DNA from: Myxococcota bacterium
Lineage (GTDB): Bacteria > Myxococcota > UBA727 > JAHDBA01
Length of the DNA stretch: 58,824 nt
NCBI GenBank assembly: GCA_020630615.1
Contig: JAHDBA010000018.1
Location: 1-58,824, forward strand
Direction: 5' to 3'
The notes below the pieces were generated by a model. The model saw nothing but the letters and a program-made list of their open reading frames with translations, was not told the origin of the DNA and did no database searches. This document shows positions 1 to 7,916 of the stretch, one piece after another. Position 1 is the first letter of the stretch. Every line of letters begins with the position of its first letter. The translations under genes were made by a program, and so were the position numbers.

Positions 1-49
1 TGACATTCTGCTTACAAGGCAGACGCTCTACCAACTGAGCTACGCCAGC
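1..49 (-). tRNA. tRNA-Thr (anticodon TGT), 3' end cut by window edge
   Basis: Read on the minus strand, the sequence gives a 7-nt acceptor half GCTGGCG, the TA linker, a D-arm with GCTC/GAGC stem and AGTTGGTA loop, and an anticodon arm TCTGC-CTTGTAA-GCAGA. The 7-nt loop places TGT at positions 34-36, which reads ACA (Thr). The variable loop starts and the rest, including the T arm, lies outside the window. Confidence 0.93.
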
Positions 50-139
50 ATCCTTGAAGACGTTCACAGCATAACCAGCAGTTGTCAAGTTCACGACTCT
101 CTTTCAGAAATTTTAAATTAGAGTAACCAACTATCGTAA

Positions 140-312
140 ATAGTCAGCGGTAAAACATGCGCATGGTGCGCATGTGGGAAGACGGTGAAAATCCGTCGCG
201 GTGCCCGCCACTGTAAGCGTTGCTGTCTTGTTGGGCGTAAGCCAACCACTGGCCTCCGGGCTGGGAAGGTTTCAAGATTATCGCGCAAGCCAGGAGACCG
301 GTGCCGCTGGTG
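140..312 (+). promoter_or_regulatory. Cobalamin (adenosylcobalamin-type) riboswitch
   Basis: The stretch carries the hallmark conserved blocks of the cobalamin riboswitch in the right order: GGGAA at about 177, GGTGAAAATCC at about 184, CCCGCCACTGTAAG at about 204, CCACTG near 245, GGGAAGG near 263, and the B12 box AGCCAGGAGACCGG near 288. It sits 40 nt upstream of a lipoprotein start and heads a four-gene operon for B12 capture. I see no U-rich terminator between the B12 box and the first gene, so control at the level of translation initiation is more likely than attenuation. That last point is inference. Confidence 0.95.
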
Positions 313-352
313 GAAAGTCTTTGCGGGGTCACAAGGACGGAGAACTTAGGTC

Positions 353-1576
353 ATGATCATGAAGAAGATTTGTATTGGAAATATCACGCTTGCGTTTTGG
401 CTTGGAGCCTCAACGCCTGGTTGCTCATTTTTAACGGACGAACGCAATGAGGAAAGCCTCAACTTCGACAGTGCTGAAAACACATCAGAGGACAGCGAAG
501 ACAACAACGAGCCGGAAGAGGTCGACGAGACAGATACTACACCGGAAGAACGTTCTGAGCCAGAAGAGGGCGATGCAGGACTAAGTAGCTTTGGTGGCGA
601 TATATCGGTGGAGATTCAAGAAAGTATCGATCTGCAAGGTTCTCCGTCACAGATTGTGAGATTATCGCCCGAGGGCTCCAACTTTCTCATCGGCCTCGAA
701 GGCATGGCAGTTTACTCTTATGGTGACATCGGCCAGCTTCATAGTGAAACGACCAACGAACGTACCCTACTGAGCAATATAGCAAGCGACCATACTATCC
801 CGGCAACGGCATACATGAGCGACTTTTTAGCACACCATGACAACTGGCTCGCTCTTGGGTACTCAATGGATGACCTGAGTGGAGAAGTCTTAATTATTGA
901 TACCGAAGCACCTCAGGCACCTGCTATTCGAATTGCGGGTGACGGTATTTATACCGCCAGCTTTTATGATGCGGGTGAATCCGCAAACACAAAGTTGTTG
1001 GTCAATGCACTTGCCTTAGATGGTGAAAGCAACGGCAACGGACTTTATGGATATGACCTAGGCCTCGCGTTAACAGACACCTTTGCGCTTTACCCCTCGG
1101 GCAGCTTTTCGGGGCAACTTTCAGCTGTAGGTCGACATGGCTTATGGGCAGGGTGGTTCGACTCCTCAAATCAAGCTGTGTTTCTTGATGCAAACGAAAT
1201 GAATGAAATGTTGTTCAATGAACCCGACGCAGTATCCATCACATCGAGCGACCTCACCCTGTCTGATGTGCAGAGTATCAATCAACTCTTTGTTGACGCT
1301 ACAGGGGACGTTTACAGTGTAGTTTTATTGGGTGAATATAATGATGCCTGGGAACTTGAGCTCACCAGGGTGGAACTCTACTTCCATCGGCGTAATATCA
1401 GCGACCCATCGCTTGTTGAATCGGTTGCCCTTGGGACGCTCGTGGACTTCATGAACTTTGACTGCAGTGGCTTTGTTGGTGCTTTACAAATCGACTCAGA
1501 GACAATGGCTCTTGTTGTCAACGGGTGCGCTGAAGAAGGCACCACGAAGATCATACCCTTCACATTGATCAACTAG
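353..1576 (+). CDS. Secreted lipoprotein, first gene of B12-riboswitch operon
   Basis: A 407-residue protein with a lipoprotein signal: basic start MKK, hydrophobic stretch, then lipobox STPGC at about residue 24. A very acidic Glu/Asp-rich linker (about residues 30-75) follows, then about 330 residues of beta-rich sequence with alternating hydrophobic strands. It is probably lipid-anchored on the outer membrane. It lies directly under the cobalamin riboswitch and 6 bp ahead of the outer-membrane receptor gene, so it is likely an accessory subunit for cobalamin capture at the cell surface. No specific family is recognised; the C-terminal part could be a propeller. The start may be ATG 353 or ATG 359; the AGG at 347-349 fits 359 slightly better. 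Confidence 0.85.
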   Translation: MIMKKICIGNITLAFWLGASTPGCSFLTDERNEESLNFDSAENTSEDSEDNNEPEEVDETDTTPEERSEPEEGDAGLSSFGGDISVEIQESIDLQGSPSQIVRLSPEGSNFLIGLEGMAVYSYGDIGQLHSETTNERTLLSNIASDHTIPATAYMSDFLAHHDNWLALGYSMDDLSGEVLIIDTEAPQAPAIRIAGDGIYTASFYDAGESANTKLLVNALALDGESNGNGLYGYDLGLALTDTFALYPSGSFSGQLSAVGRHGLWAGWFDSSNQAVFLDANEMNEMLFNEPDAVSITSSDLTLSDVQSINQLFVDATGDVYSVVLLGEYNDAWELELTRVELYFHRRNISDPSLVESVALGTLVDFMNFDCSGFVGALQIDSETMALVVNGCAEEGTTKIIPFTLIN

Positions 1577-1582
1577 TACTCG

Positions 1583-3556
1583 ATGTCGCCAACCTTGCAT
1601 AAGCGGTTGCTCCTTCTTGGGGCAACCCTTTTCGTGTCATGGGCGCTGCAGGCAAAGAGTAGCAACGAGACTCTTACCCGGACACATCGCCATAAAAAAG
1701 CTTTACCCGACTCGGGCCTTCAAGACTTAGAAGGTGGCTTTCGGGATCGGGACGATACATCCTTCACATCGCAGGGAGGTTTCTTAAGTGCGGGTCGGGT
1801 ATTCCTGGAAGGAATGCACGAAAGGCATGTGCGCTTCCAACTGGCAGGGGTGAACCTTTCGAGTGTCGTTGATCAGAGCTTTGACTTCCGCTTACTGCCA
1901 AGGCTCACCCAACAAGGGCTGCAGAAGACTACTGGACCAGATACGCCATCCTCTTTTGCTTTGGACAGAGAGATGGCCCATCCCACGCTCGGCTACCAAC
2001 CTTTAGCACCAAGCCCAGGCCCGAGGGCAACGCTTGATGCTAATTTGGGTTCTTTTGGGTACCGAAGTATAGCAGGCCGCTTAAATCTAGAAACAAAAGA
2101 TAAGGCTGATGACCTCCCAGCTACGACTAGCAAAACAAGACTTAGCCTGAGTGTTGATCATGGGAGGGCGAACAATGCCTTTCTCTTTGGCAGCACGGCA
2201 CATGTGATGGCACGGCGTAACAATGCTCAAAGCGCCACTCGGGCACTTGTGTTTTTTGAGCTCCCAGCTCGAGTTTTTGCGACACAAGAACACCACCCTA
2301 TAAGCGCAAAATTCGGTTCGTTCGCGCTCTACTCAAGGCGAAGTGGCGGCGTGCCTGGCCTGCCGCGATTCCCTATCGCGAATGCTAGCATCACCAATAC
2401 CGACTTTATGGGTGCACTTTGGGCCAACGCAGACCTTGGCGGCCTCGCTATTTCAACGACACTGCTAACCCGCTCCGGTGGTATCGAAAGTTTAAGTTCG
2501 GATGGTTTTCGACAGGTTCGCTGGAATGAACACGGCACCAAATTTGAATACCGCACTAGCCGTACGCTCAAAAAACAAGGGAAGGGAACGAGCACCCGTC
2601 TTTCTGGCAAGCTCGAAGTGTCCAACGTGACACTTAATACGCCCTCGCAGGTCGTTCAACAGGGAGCACTTAACGATCACGACCAAACACGAATTGCAAC
2701 ATTACGCACTCAGCAAACCTGGACACAACCTTTCATTGTTCATGGCGATAGCGACTGCCAGTTCAAGACCCAAGGCGGACTTGACGCACAACAGACTTTA
2801 GGCTTTGCACCCAATTTCGGTATTGGACTTGGCTGCATGGGCAAGTCTGCACACGCGACACTTCACGTTGGGCGCAGGCATACGACACCGAGCCTGAGGC
2901 AGCGATTTTTCACAACACCTTTTAGCGTCGCGAACCCTGAGTTGCGCTATGAGCAAGTTTCGAGTGCTCGCTTCCATGCGAAGGTTGGGCACACTCAAAG
3001 CCATGTGCAGTACACAGGCGCACTCAGCATGATCAAAGATACAATCGTGACTCACGCTTTTGACGCGAGGCGCTTCAAAGCGGAGAACATGGGTCGTTCT
3101 TGGGTGAACCACCAATCGTTGACGGCCGTGCTGCCCCTACCCTTTGCAATACAGATGCGAAGTTCCCTGCAGTTAAACATCTCCCGACTTCAGCTCACTG
3201 GAGCAGACACCCCTCTCCTTCCCAGGCTTCAAGGCTTCGTCGATATTGGCAAGAGTTCACACACTCCTTTTGGGCGTTTCCATTTCCACACTAAGATCCG
3301 AGGCCGCACTTCATCGAGCGCAAATATTTTTGGCACATTGCAAGCACCTGCATACATGCGTTGGAGCGCAGGCATGGACTGGGACCTTTCGCCCTTCCTA
3401 AAAAAAACAGGGCGCTTTTCGTCGATGCACACCATGAGAAAGCTGACGCTCTCCCTTTTAATCGACAACATGCTTGACCAAAAGACGCAGGCTGACGTTG
3501 TCGGCTTACCTCTACCACCTCGGACATTCATGGCCTCGATAAGGGGGGAGCTTTAA
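1583..3556 (+). CDS. BtuB-like TonB-dependent outer-membrane receptor
   Basis: A 657-residue protein with a signal peptide (about residues 1-24) and a long run of alternating amphipathic strands. The C-terminal half carries phrases typical of TonB-dependent receptors: a PSLRQRFFTTPF...NPELRYE block (about 435-455) corresponding to the 'PSL.ELF...NPdLkPE' motif, and a C-terminal LLIDNMLDQ...GLPLPPRTF block like the terminal barrel strands. The N-terminal plug region is short and divergent and I see no clear TonB box. Length is close to BtuB (about 600). With the riboswitch upstream and a BtuF-like gene downstream, the substrate is most likely cobalamin or another corrinoid. The next gene starts inside its stop codon (TAATG). 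Confidence 0.82.
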   Translation: MSPTLHKRLLLLGATLFVSWALQAKSSNETLTRTHRHKKALPDSGLQDLEGGFRDRDDTSFTSQGGFLSAGRVFLEGMHERHVRFQLAGVNLSSVVDQSFDFRLLPRLTQQGLQKTTGPDTPSSFALDREMAHPTLGYQPLAPSPGPRATLDANLGSFGYRSIAGRLNLETKDKADDLPATTSKTRLSLSVDHGRANNAFLFGSTAHVMARRNNAQSATRALVFFELPARVFATQEHHPISAKFGSFALYSRRSGGVPGLPRFPIANASITNTDFMGALWANADLGGLAISTTLLTRSGGIESLSSDGFRQVRWNEHGTKFEYRTSRTLKKQGKGTSTRLSGKLEVSNVTLNTPSQVVQQGALNDHDQTRIATLRTQQTWTQPFIVHGDSDCQFKTQGGLDAQQTLGFAPNFGIGLGCMGKSAHATLHVGRRHTTPSLRQRFFTTPFSVANPELRYEQVSSARFHAKVGHTQSHVQYTGALSMIKDTIVTHAFDARRFKAENMGRSWVNHQSLTAVLPLPFAIQMRSSLQLNISRLQLTGADTPLLPRLQGFVDIGKSSHTPFGRFHFHTKIRGRTSSSANIFGTLQAPAYMRWSAGMDWDLSPFLKKTGRFSSMHTMRKLTLSLLIDNMLDQKTQADVVGLPLPPRTFMASIRGEL

Positions 3557-4770
3557 TGCAACCAAGAACAACCAATTTCGCGTTCGCATTGTTTGTTTTT
3601 ATTGCCTCAGCAATACTTTCGTGCACAGGTACAACACCCCAGAACGATGAGGGCTGGGAGATTCACGATACGGAAGCTCTGCCGAACAAACTTGCATTCT
3701 TTCGATGTGGCAATGATTCCCCGAGAATTGCGGTGCTGTCTTCAGCCAATGCGTCACTGCAAATCTTTTCTCTAAACCCACTCAAGCCTAATGGCACGAT
3801 ACGACTCAATGACGGAGAAGACCTTGCGACAAATCCTTTTGACCTTGTTTCAACACCTGAAGGAGAAGCTTACGTCTCACTCTTTGCGAGCAACAGCATC
3901 ATCAAACTGGATCTTTGTAGCCAGCAGATAGAAGAACGATGGAACCCACTTGATGTCGACACCTTGGAAACATTTTGGGATCGCCCACCACGAAGTCCAC
4001 AAGGGATAGAACTTACCAGTCATGGCCTGGCCGTAGTCTACAGCGGATTCATCGAAAGCATCAACAATGGGAACAGCTCCCGATATGAAGCGCCACACCT
4101 CGTGCTACTCGACAAGGACAATCTTTCATTCAAAGCAAGTGCTGAGCTCCCATGTGAGAACGCTCAACACGTCACAAGTCTTCAAGAACCAAATTTCGGT
4201 GAGGACTCGTTCTTTGTATCGTGCTCTGGCCGATTTGAACTTGAGACAGAATGGAACCTTGCAAGCAACAGCAATCTGCTCCGTATCGATGGGGAATCAC
4301 TTGCACCAGTGACAACTTTGGCTACCAGCAATGTCTTTGCTTATGGGCCACTGGTGATTTCAAATGGCATGCTTTTTACAGGGGACCTATTGAGCAATCG
4401 AGTGTCTACCTTAGCTCTAAACTCACCCGATGAAACAGTGCTAACTTTAGCGAATCTCGATGCGACAAATACGCAAAGTGGTCACAGAAACGAGAGCAGA
4501 AAAGATGCCACCTTCGCTCTAACCCTATGCACCTCTTCAGACGAGCGAAGCCCAAGCCCCCTTGGCGCGAGCTTTCTTTCGAATAAAGTATATCGACTTG
4601 AAACCGATACAGGCGCATTCCATTTACACACACTCCCTTTCGACTTGCCGCCGGCCAGAGGGGTCCAAGACATTGCTTGCATCACATACGACGACACTCA
4701 ACATTATGCTTACTTACTCTCACTTAGCAGCGAAATCATGGTAACCAAGTTGGAAGGAGAATCTCCTTGA
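3556..4770 (+). CDS. Beta-propeller lipoprotein (BtuG-like architecture)
   Basis: A 404-residue lipoprotein: signal peptide ending in lipobox ILSC at about residue 23, then repeated blade-like units such as NPFDLVSTPEGEAYVSLF and NSIIKLDL, the pattern of YncE/SMP-30-type beta-propellers. It begins at the ATG overlapping the stop of the receptor gene, with a GGGGAG Shine-Dalgarno, so the two are translationally coupled. In Bacteroidota, BtuG is a surface lipoprotein propeller that binds B12 tightly and sits on BtuB. The same architecture and genomic partner here suggest an equivalent role, though sequence homology to BtuG is not established. Alternative: a generic surface propeller with another ligand. 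Confidence 0.8.
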   Translation: MQPRTTNFAFALFVFIASAILSCTGTTPQNDEGWEIHDTEALPNKLAFFRCGNDSPRIAVLSSANASLQIFSLNPLKPNGTIRLNDGEDLATNPFDLVSTPEGEAYVSLFASNSIIKLDLCSQQIEERWNPLDVDTLETFWDRPPRSPQGIELTSHGLAVVYSGFIESINNGNSSRYEAPHLVLLDKDNLSFKASAELPCENAQHVTSLQEPNFGEDSFFVSCSGRFELETEWNLASNSNLLRIDGESLAPVTTLATSNVFAYGPLVISNGMLFTGDLLSNRVSTLALNSPDETVLTLANLDATNTQSGHRNESRKDATFALTLCTSSDERSPSPLGASFLSNKVYRLETDTGAFHLHTLPFDLPPARGVQDIACITYDDTQHYAYLLSLSSEIMVTKLEGESP

Positions 4771-5777
4771 GTTTGCACTTCGCGATGCTCTATTTTTTGT
4801 CGCACTTCACCAACACTCGGAAGGCTTATACGAAGTTGAGCGTGTACATCGTATGTGTGTCTATTTGTGCCTGTACCAATCCGGCCACACCCGCCGAAGA
4901 CGTCAGCACAACACAACACTCTGCAAGCAATAAGCGTCATGCGACAAATATCCTGCAACAGAAAGAACACAACAAAAGAGAACACGGTGCAGCAAAAAGT
5001 GAAAAAAGAGAGCAGCATGCAGAAGAGCAAACTCTAACAAGGCTTCGAATTATATCGCTTTCCCCTGCGAGCACAGACTTCTTGATGGAACTTGAGTTAA
5101 GCGCATCCATCGTTGGAAAAACACGCTTCTGCGATGCGAGCCTTCAGGCACGAGAACTGGGTACGGGGTTTCGGCCTCAGCTTGAAACGCTGGCAGAAAT
5201 GAAACCTACACATATTTTCACACAATCCGCAGGCGATGCAGCACGCATGCGAAATGCATTCACAGGTCACCCCGAGCTCCAGATTGCTCTTATGAAATAC
5301 GACACGTTGGAAGACAACATCCGCTCCCTTCAAAGAATCTCGAACTTGACTCGAGCGTCAAAAAAGAAGGTGAAGGCGATCGCCCAGGCGCTTGAAAAGA
5401 AATACCGAAGCCTCATTCATCGACTTAAAACACAGCAACTCGCCCTAAACAAAGGACACTTAAAAACTCTGGCCATTGCAGGAACCGACCCATTGATTGT
5501 GGCTGGGCGCTCGACCTATATTAACGAAATTGTCGAACTTTTAGGCGGAACCTTGGTGTCGCCTGAGAGCCAGCTTGCATGGCCTCCCGCATCAAAAGAG
5601 TGGCTTATGCAACAAGAGCCAGATATTGTTTTCTACTTGGGAAAGGACTTCGCATTGCCGGAGGCTCTTACGAGTGGATTCAAGACAAACACCACGTTCT
5701 TTCATAATCGCTTTGCCCAACCTGGCCCAGAACTTTTCAAAGATATTGCGGAACTATCGCACGCATTGGGCCGCTAA
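4767..5777 (+). CDS. BtuF-like corrinoid-binding lipoprotein/periplasmic protein
   Basis: A 336-residue protein of the FecB/BtuF helical-backbone binding family. After an N-terminal signal ending in a Cys-rich VSICAC segment (possible lipobox) and a charged spacer (residues 45-90), the family phrases appear in order: RIISLSPASTDFLMELEL, IVGKTRFCDA, LETLAEMKPTHIF, IAGTDPLIVAGRSTYINEIVELLGG and a C-terminal LSHALGR. The TTG start at 4767 is supported by AAGGAGAA 6 nt upstream and overlaps the stop of the preceding gene. It would hand cobalamin to an inner-membrane BtuCD transporter, which is not encoded in this window. It is the last gene of the riboswitch operon. Confidence 0.88.
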   Translation: MSLHFAMLYFLSHFTNTRKAYTKLSVYIVCVSICACTNPATPAEDVSTTQHSASNKRHATNILQQKEHNKREHGAAKSEKREQHAEEQTLTRLRIISLSPASTDFLMELELSASIVGKTRFCDASLQARELGTGFRPQLETLAEMKPTHIFTQSAGDAARMRNAFTGHPELQIALMKYDTLEDNIRSLQRISNLTRASKKKVKAIAQALEKKYRSLIHRLKTQQLALNKGHLKTLAIAGTDPLIVAGRSTYINEIVELLGGTLVSPESQLAWPPASKEWLMQQEPDIVFYLGKDFALPEALTSGFKTNTTFFHNRFAQPGPELFKDIAELSHALGR

Positions 5778-5786
5778 AGTTTTAGG

Positions 5787-5810
5787 TGGGGGAGTTTCGC
5801 CCCATTATTT
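5787..5810 (+). terminator. Possible weak terminator after the B12 operon
   Basis: A TGGGG/CCCCA stem with an 8-nt loop is followed by TTATTT about 10 nt after the btuF-like stop codon. The stem is only 5 bp and the T tract is interrupted, so this is a weak candidate. Confidence 0.3.
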
Positions 5811-5953
5811 GGATGGTACCGCGCAAGCTGACGCAGCGTTTACTGTCATAGCAAATTTGACCTGGTTCGTGCGGGCAACTAGCGTGAGAAAAGCTCTCGA
5901 ATAACGGTTGTGGGTATGCCCGAGAATCTCGTGAGCAAAAAACAGGAGCTACA

Positions 5954-7588
5954 ATGCCGACGACACATCAAAGCGCGAAGGGCAAAGAGCATTCAATGCC
6001 ACTCCTGGCTTCACCTAAATCTCCAAAAAGTAATGGTGCGAAGTTTGACCATGTGGCGTCGCCAAATGACGATTCGAAAATACAATCCTACTCACCCATT
6101 GATGGACAATTGATTGGTAGCGTTCACGGGGACACCCCTGAAAGTACTCGTTCAAAGATTTTAAGCGCTCGAAAAGCCCAGAAGGCTTGGTGGGGTATCG
6201 GCCACACACGCCGAGCTGAGATCCTTGGTCGACTACCTGGCGTGATGCAGGAGCGTATCGATGAAATTGCAGAACTTGTGCACAAAGAGATTGGGAAACC
6301 ACGATGTGAAGTCATCGGGTTGACGATGCCCCCCTCAGCTGGAGTCAAATTTTACAGCCAGCTGGCTTCAAAGGTTTTCAAAGAAAAGTCGGCCAGTTCA
6401 ACATTTTTTATTGGTGCGAAGTCGAGTATTCGCTACGAGCCTATCGGTGTCGTTGGGTGCATACTCCCTTGGAACTTTCCTTTTGAACTTGGGATGAAGA
6501 ACGCGATTCCGGCCTTGCTTGCCGGGAATGCCTATATTCATAAGCCTTCGGAGCACTGCCCCTTGGTTGGTGATTTGTGTCGAGACCTACTCCTCGAGTG
6601 TGGCGTCCCAGAGGACCTCTACGTCAACGTCCATGGTGGTGCGGAGATTGGTCAAACATTGATCGACAACGTGGATGTGGTGACCTTTGTCGGTTCGCCC
6701 GCAACCGGGCGTAAAGTTGCGATCCGCGCAGCAGAAAATCTGATCCCCTGCGTGCTCGAGCTTGGCGGGAATGACGCAGCCATTGTTCTTGAAGACGCAG
6801 ACATCCCTTACACGGCACGCGGTCTCATCAACGGAACATGTTTTAACGCGGGCCAAGTTTGTAACGGCATCGAACGCATTTTTGTGCATGAATCGATTCA
6901 CGACGAACTTGTTAAAGAGCTTCACCGTCAGTTAGAAGAGTTGAAACAAAATACATCTGGGCCGGTTAATGATGTTGGGCCGGTGAAATGGGCAAATCAA
7001 GTCAGGGTCTACGAAGCGCATACCAAAGATGCCATTGATAAAGGTGCTACGCTCCACCACGGCGGAAAGGCGCTAAAACATGCGTCCGGGAGTATTTTTT
7101 GGGAGCCTACTCTCCTTACCGGGATGCACTCCGACATGACGATGATGCGCGAGGAAACATTTGGTCCTTTTCTGCCAATTCAAAGCTTCAGCGCAGAGTC
7201 GGAAGCGATTTCGTTGGCGAACGACACAACACCTTTTGGCTTGGGCGGAAGCGTATGGTCAAAAGACAAAAAGCGCGCAGCGAGACTTGCGCTGCAACTT
7301 AAGGCTGGAAACGTCATGGTGAACAATGCACTACAGTCGGGTGGCTGCATTACACTCCCCTTTGGCGGCGCTGGTGAGTCCGGCCTCGGCAGAGTTCAGG
7401 GTCGTGAAGGCTTCATGAATTATGTTGCTCCAAAAGCGTTGATGATTGCACCCAACGATGCGGATGTCATGTGGATGCCCTACTCTGAAAAAACGGAGGA
7501 CTTGGCGAAGGGCATCGCTTTACTCTTTTACGGCACAAGCATTGGAAAGCGTATTCAAGGTGTGCGAGACTTTCTCAAGAACAAGTAA
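5954..7588 (+). CDS. NAD(P)+-dependent aldehyde dehydrogenase family protein
   Basis: A 544-residue aldehyde dehydrogenase. Conserved elements are visible: PWNFPFELG with the oxyanion Asn at about 174, the FVGSPATG cofactor loop at about 245, the general base Glu in VLELGGND at about 269, the catalytic Cys in NAGQVCNG at about 303, and the EETFGPF motif. The N-terminus carries about 45 extra residues of low conservation before the usual start of the fold; ATG 5954 is chosen because AGGAG lies 6 nt upstream. The family resembles succinate-semialdehyde or general aliphatic aldehyde dehydrogenases; substrate cannot be told. The C-terminal tail (last 50 residues) is longer than usual and ends in a basic segment. 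Confidence 0.93.
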   Translation: MPTTHQSAKGKEHSMPLLASPKSPKSNGAKFDHVASPNDDSKIQSYSPIDGQLIGSVHGDTPESTRSKILSARKAQKAWWGIGHTRRAEILGRLPGVMQERIDEIAELVHKEIGKPRCEVIGLTMPPSAGVKFYSQLASKVFKEKSASSTFFIGAKSSIRYEPIGVVGCILPWNFPFELGMKNAIPALLAGNAYIHKPSEHCPLVGDLCRDLLLECGVPEDLYVNVHGGAEIGQTLIDNVDVVTFVGSPATGRKVAIRAAENLIPCVLELGGNDAAIVLEDADIPYTARGLINGTCFNAGQVCNGIERIFVHESIHDELVKELHRQLEELKQNTSGPVNDVGPVKWANQVRVYEAHTKDAIDKGATLHHGGKALKHASGSIFWEPTLLTGMHSDMTMMREETFGPFLPIQSFSAESEAISLANDTTPFGLGGSVWSKDKKRAARLALQLKAGNVMVNNALQSGGCITLPFGGAGESGLGRVQGREGFMNYVAPKALMIAPNDADVMWMPYSEKTEDLAKGIALLFYGTSIGKRIQGVRDFLKNK

Positions 7589-7657
7589 GAGATGGGCGCG
7601 AATAATGTTACGCGTCACTCGAATCAACGTTGACCCTTTGCCTACAAGAGGAACACC

Positions 7658-7876
7658 GTGAACCGTGACATCACTATTTGGGCCCCACTTTTGAGTATTT
7701 CCGCGTTATCAATTGCTATGTACTTAGCGGCATTGTTCATGAGTCAGAAGAAGGGTGAGAAGACAAAGAACAGGCGCAAAAAGCCCCTGCCCTATCTTCA
7801 ACTCCTTCTCGGCCTTGGGCTTTGGTGTGGTGCGCTCGGGCTCTGGATGATTCTTGCACCGAGTGGGGTTGAGTAG
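7658..7876 (+). CDS. Small two-helix membrane protein of unknown function
   Basis: A 72-residue ORF with two predicted membrane segments (about residues 8-28 and 47-65) joined by a very basic loop (KKGEKTKNRRKK). GTG start at 7658 with AAGAGGA 7 nt upstream supports translation. It follows the aldehyde dehydrogenase by 69 bp in the same direction and could be co-transcribed. The basic loop predicts a hairpin with both ends outside the cytoplasm. No family is recognised. Confidence 0.6.
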   Translation: MNRDITIWAPLLSISALSIAMYLAALFMSQKKGEKTKNRRKKPLPYLQLLLGLGLWCGALGLWMILAPSGVE

Positions 7877-7916
7877 GCGATATTGCTGTGCTCCCGAGAA
7901 AAACATGCTTTACCCG

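Noticed and set aside
5575..5904. A 109-codon plus-strand frame overlapping the BtuF-like gene end
   Set aside because: It overlaps a well-supported gene in another frame and has no start signal or family features.
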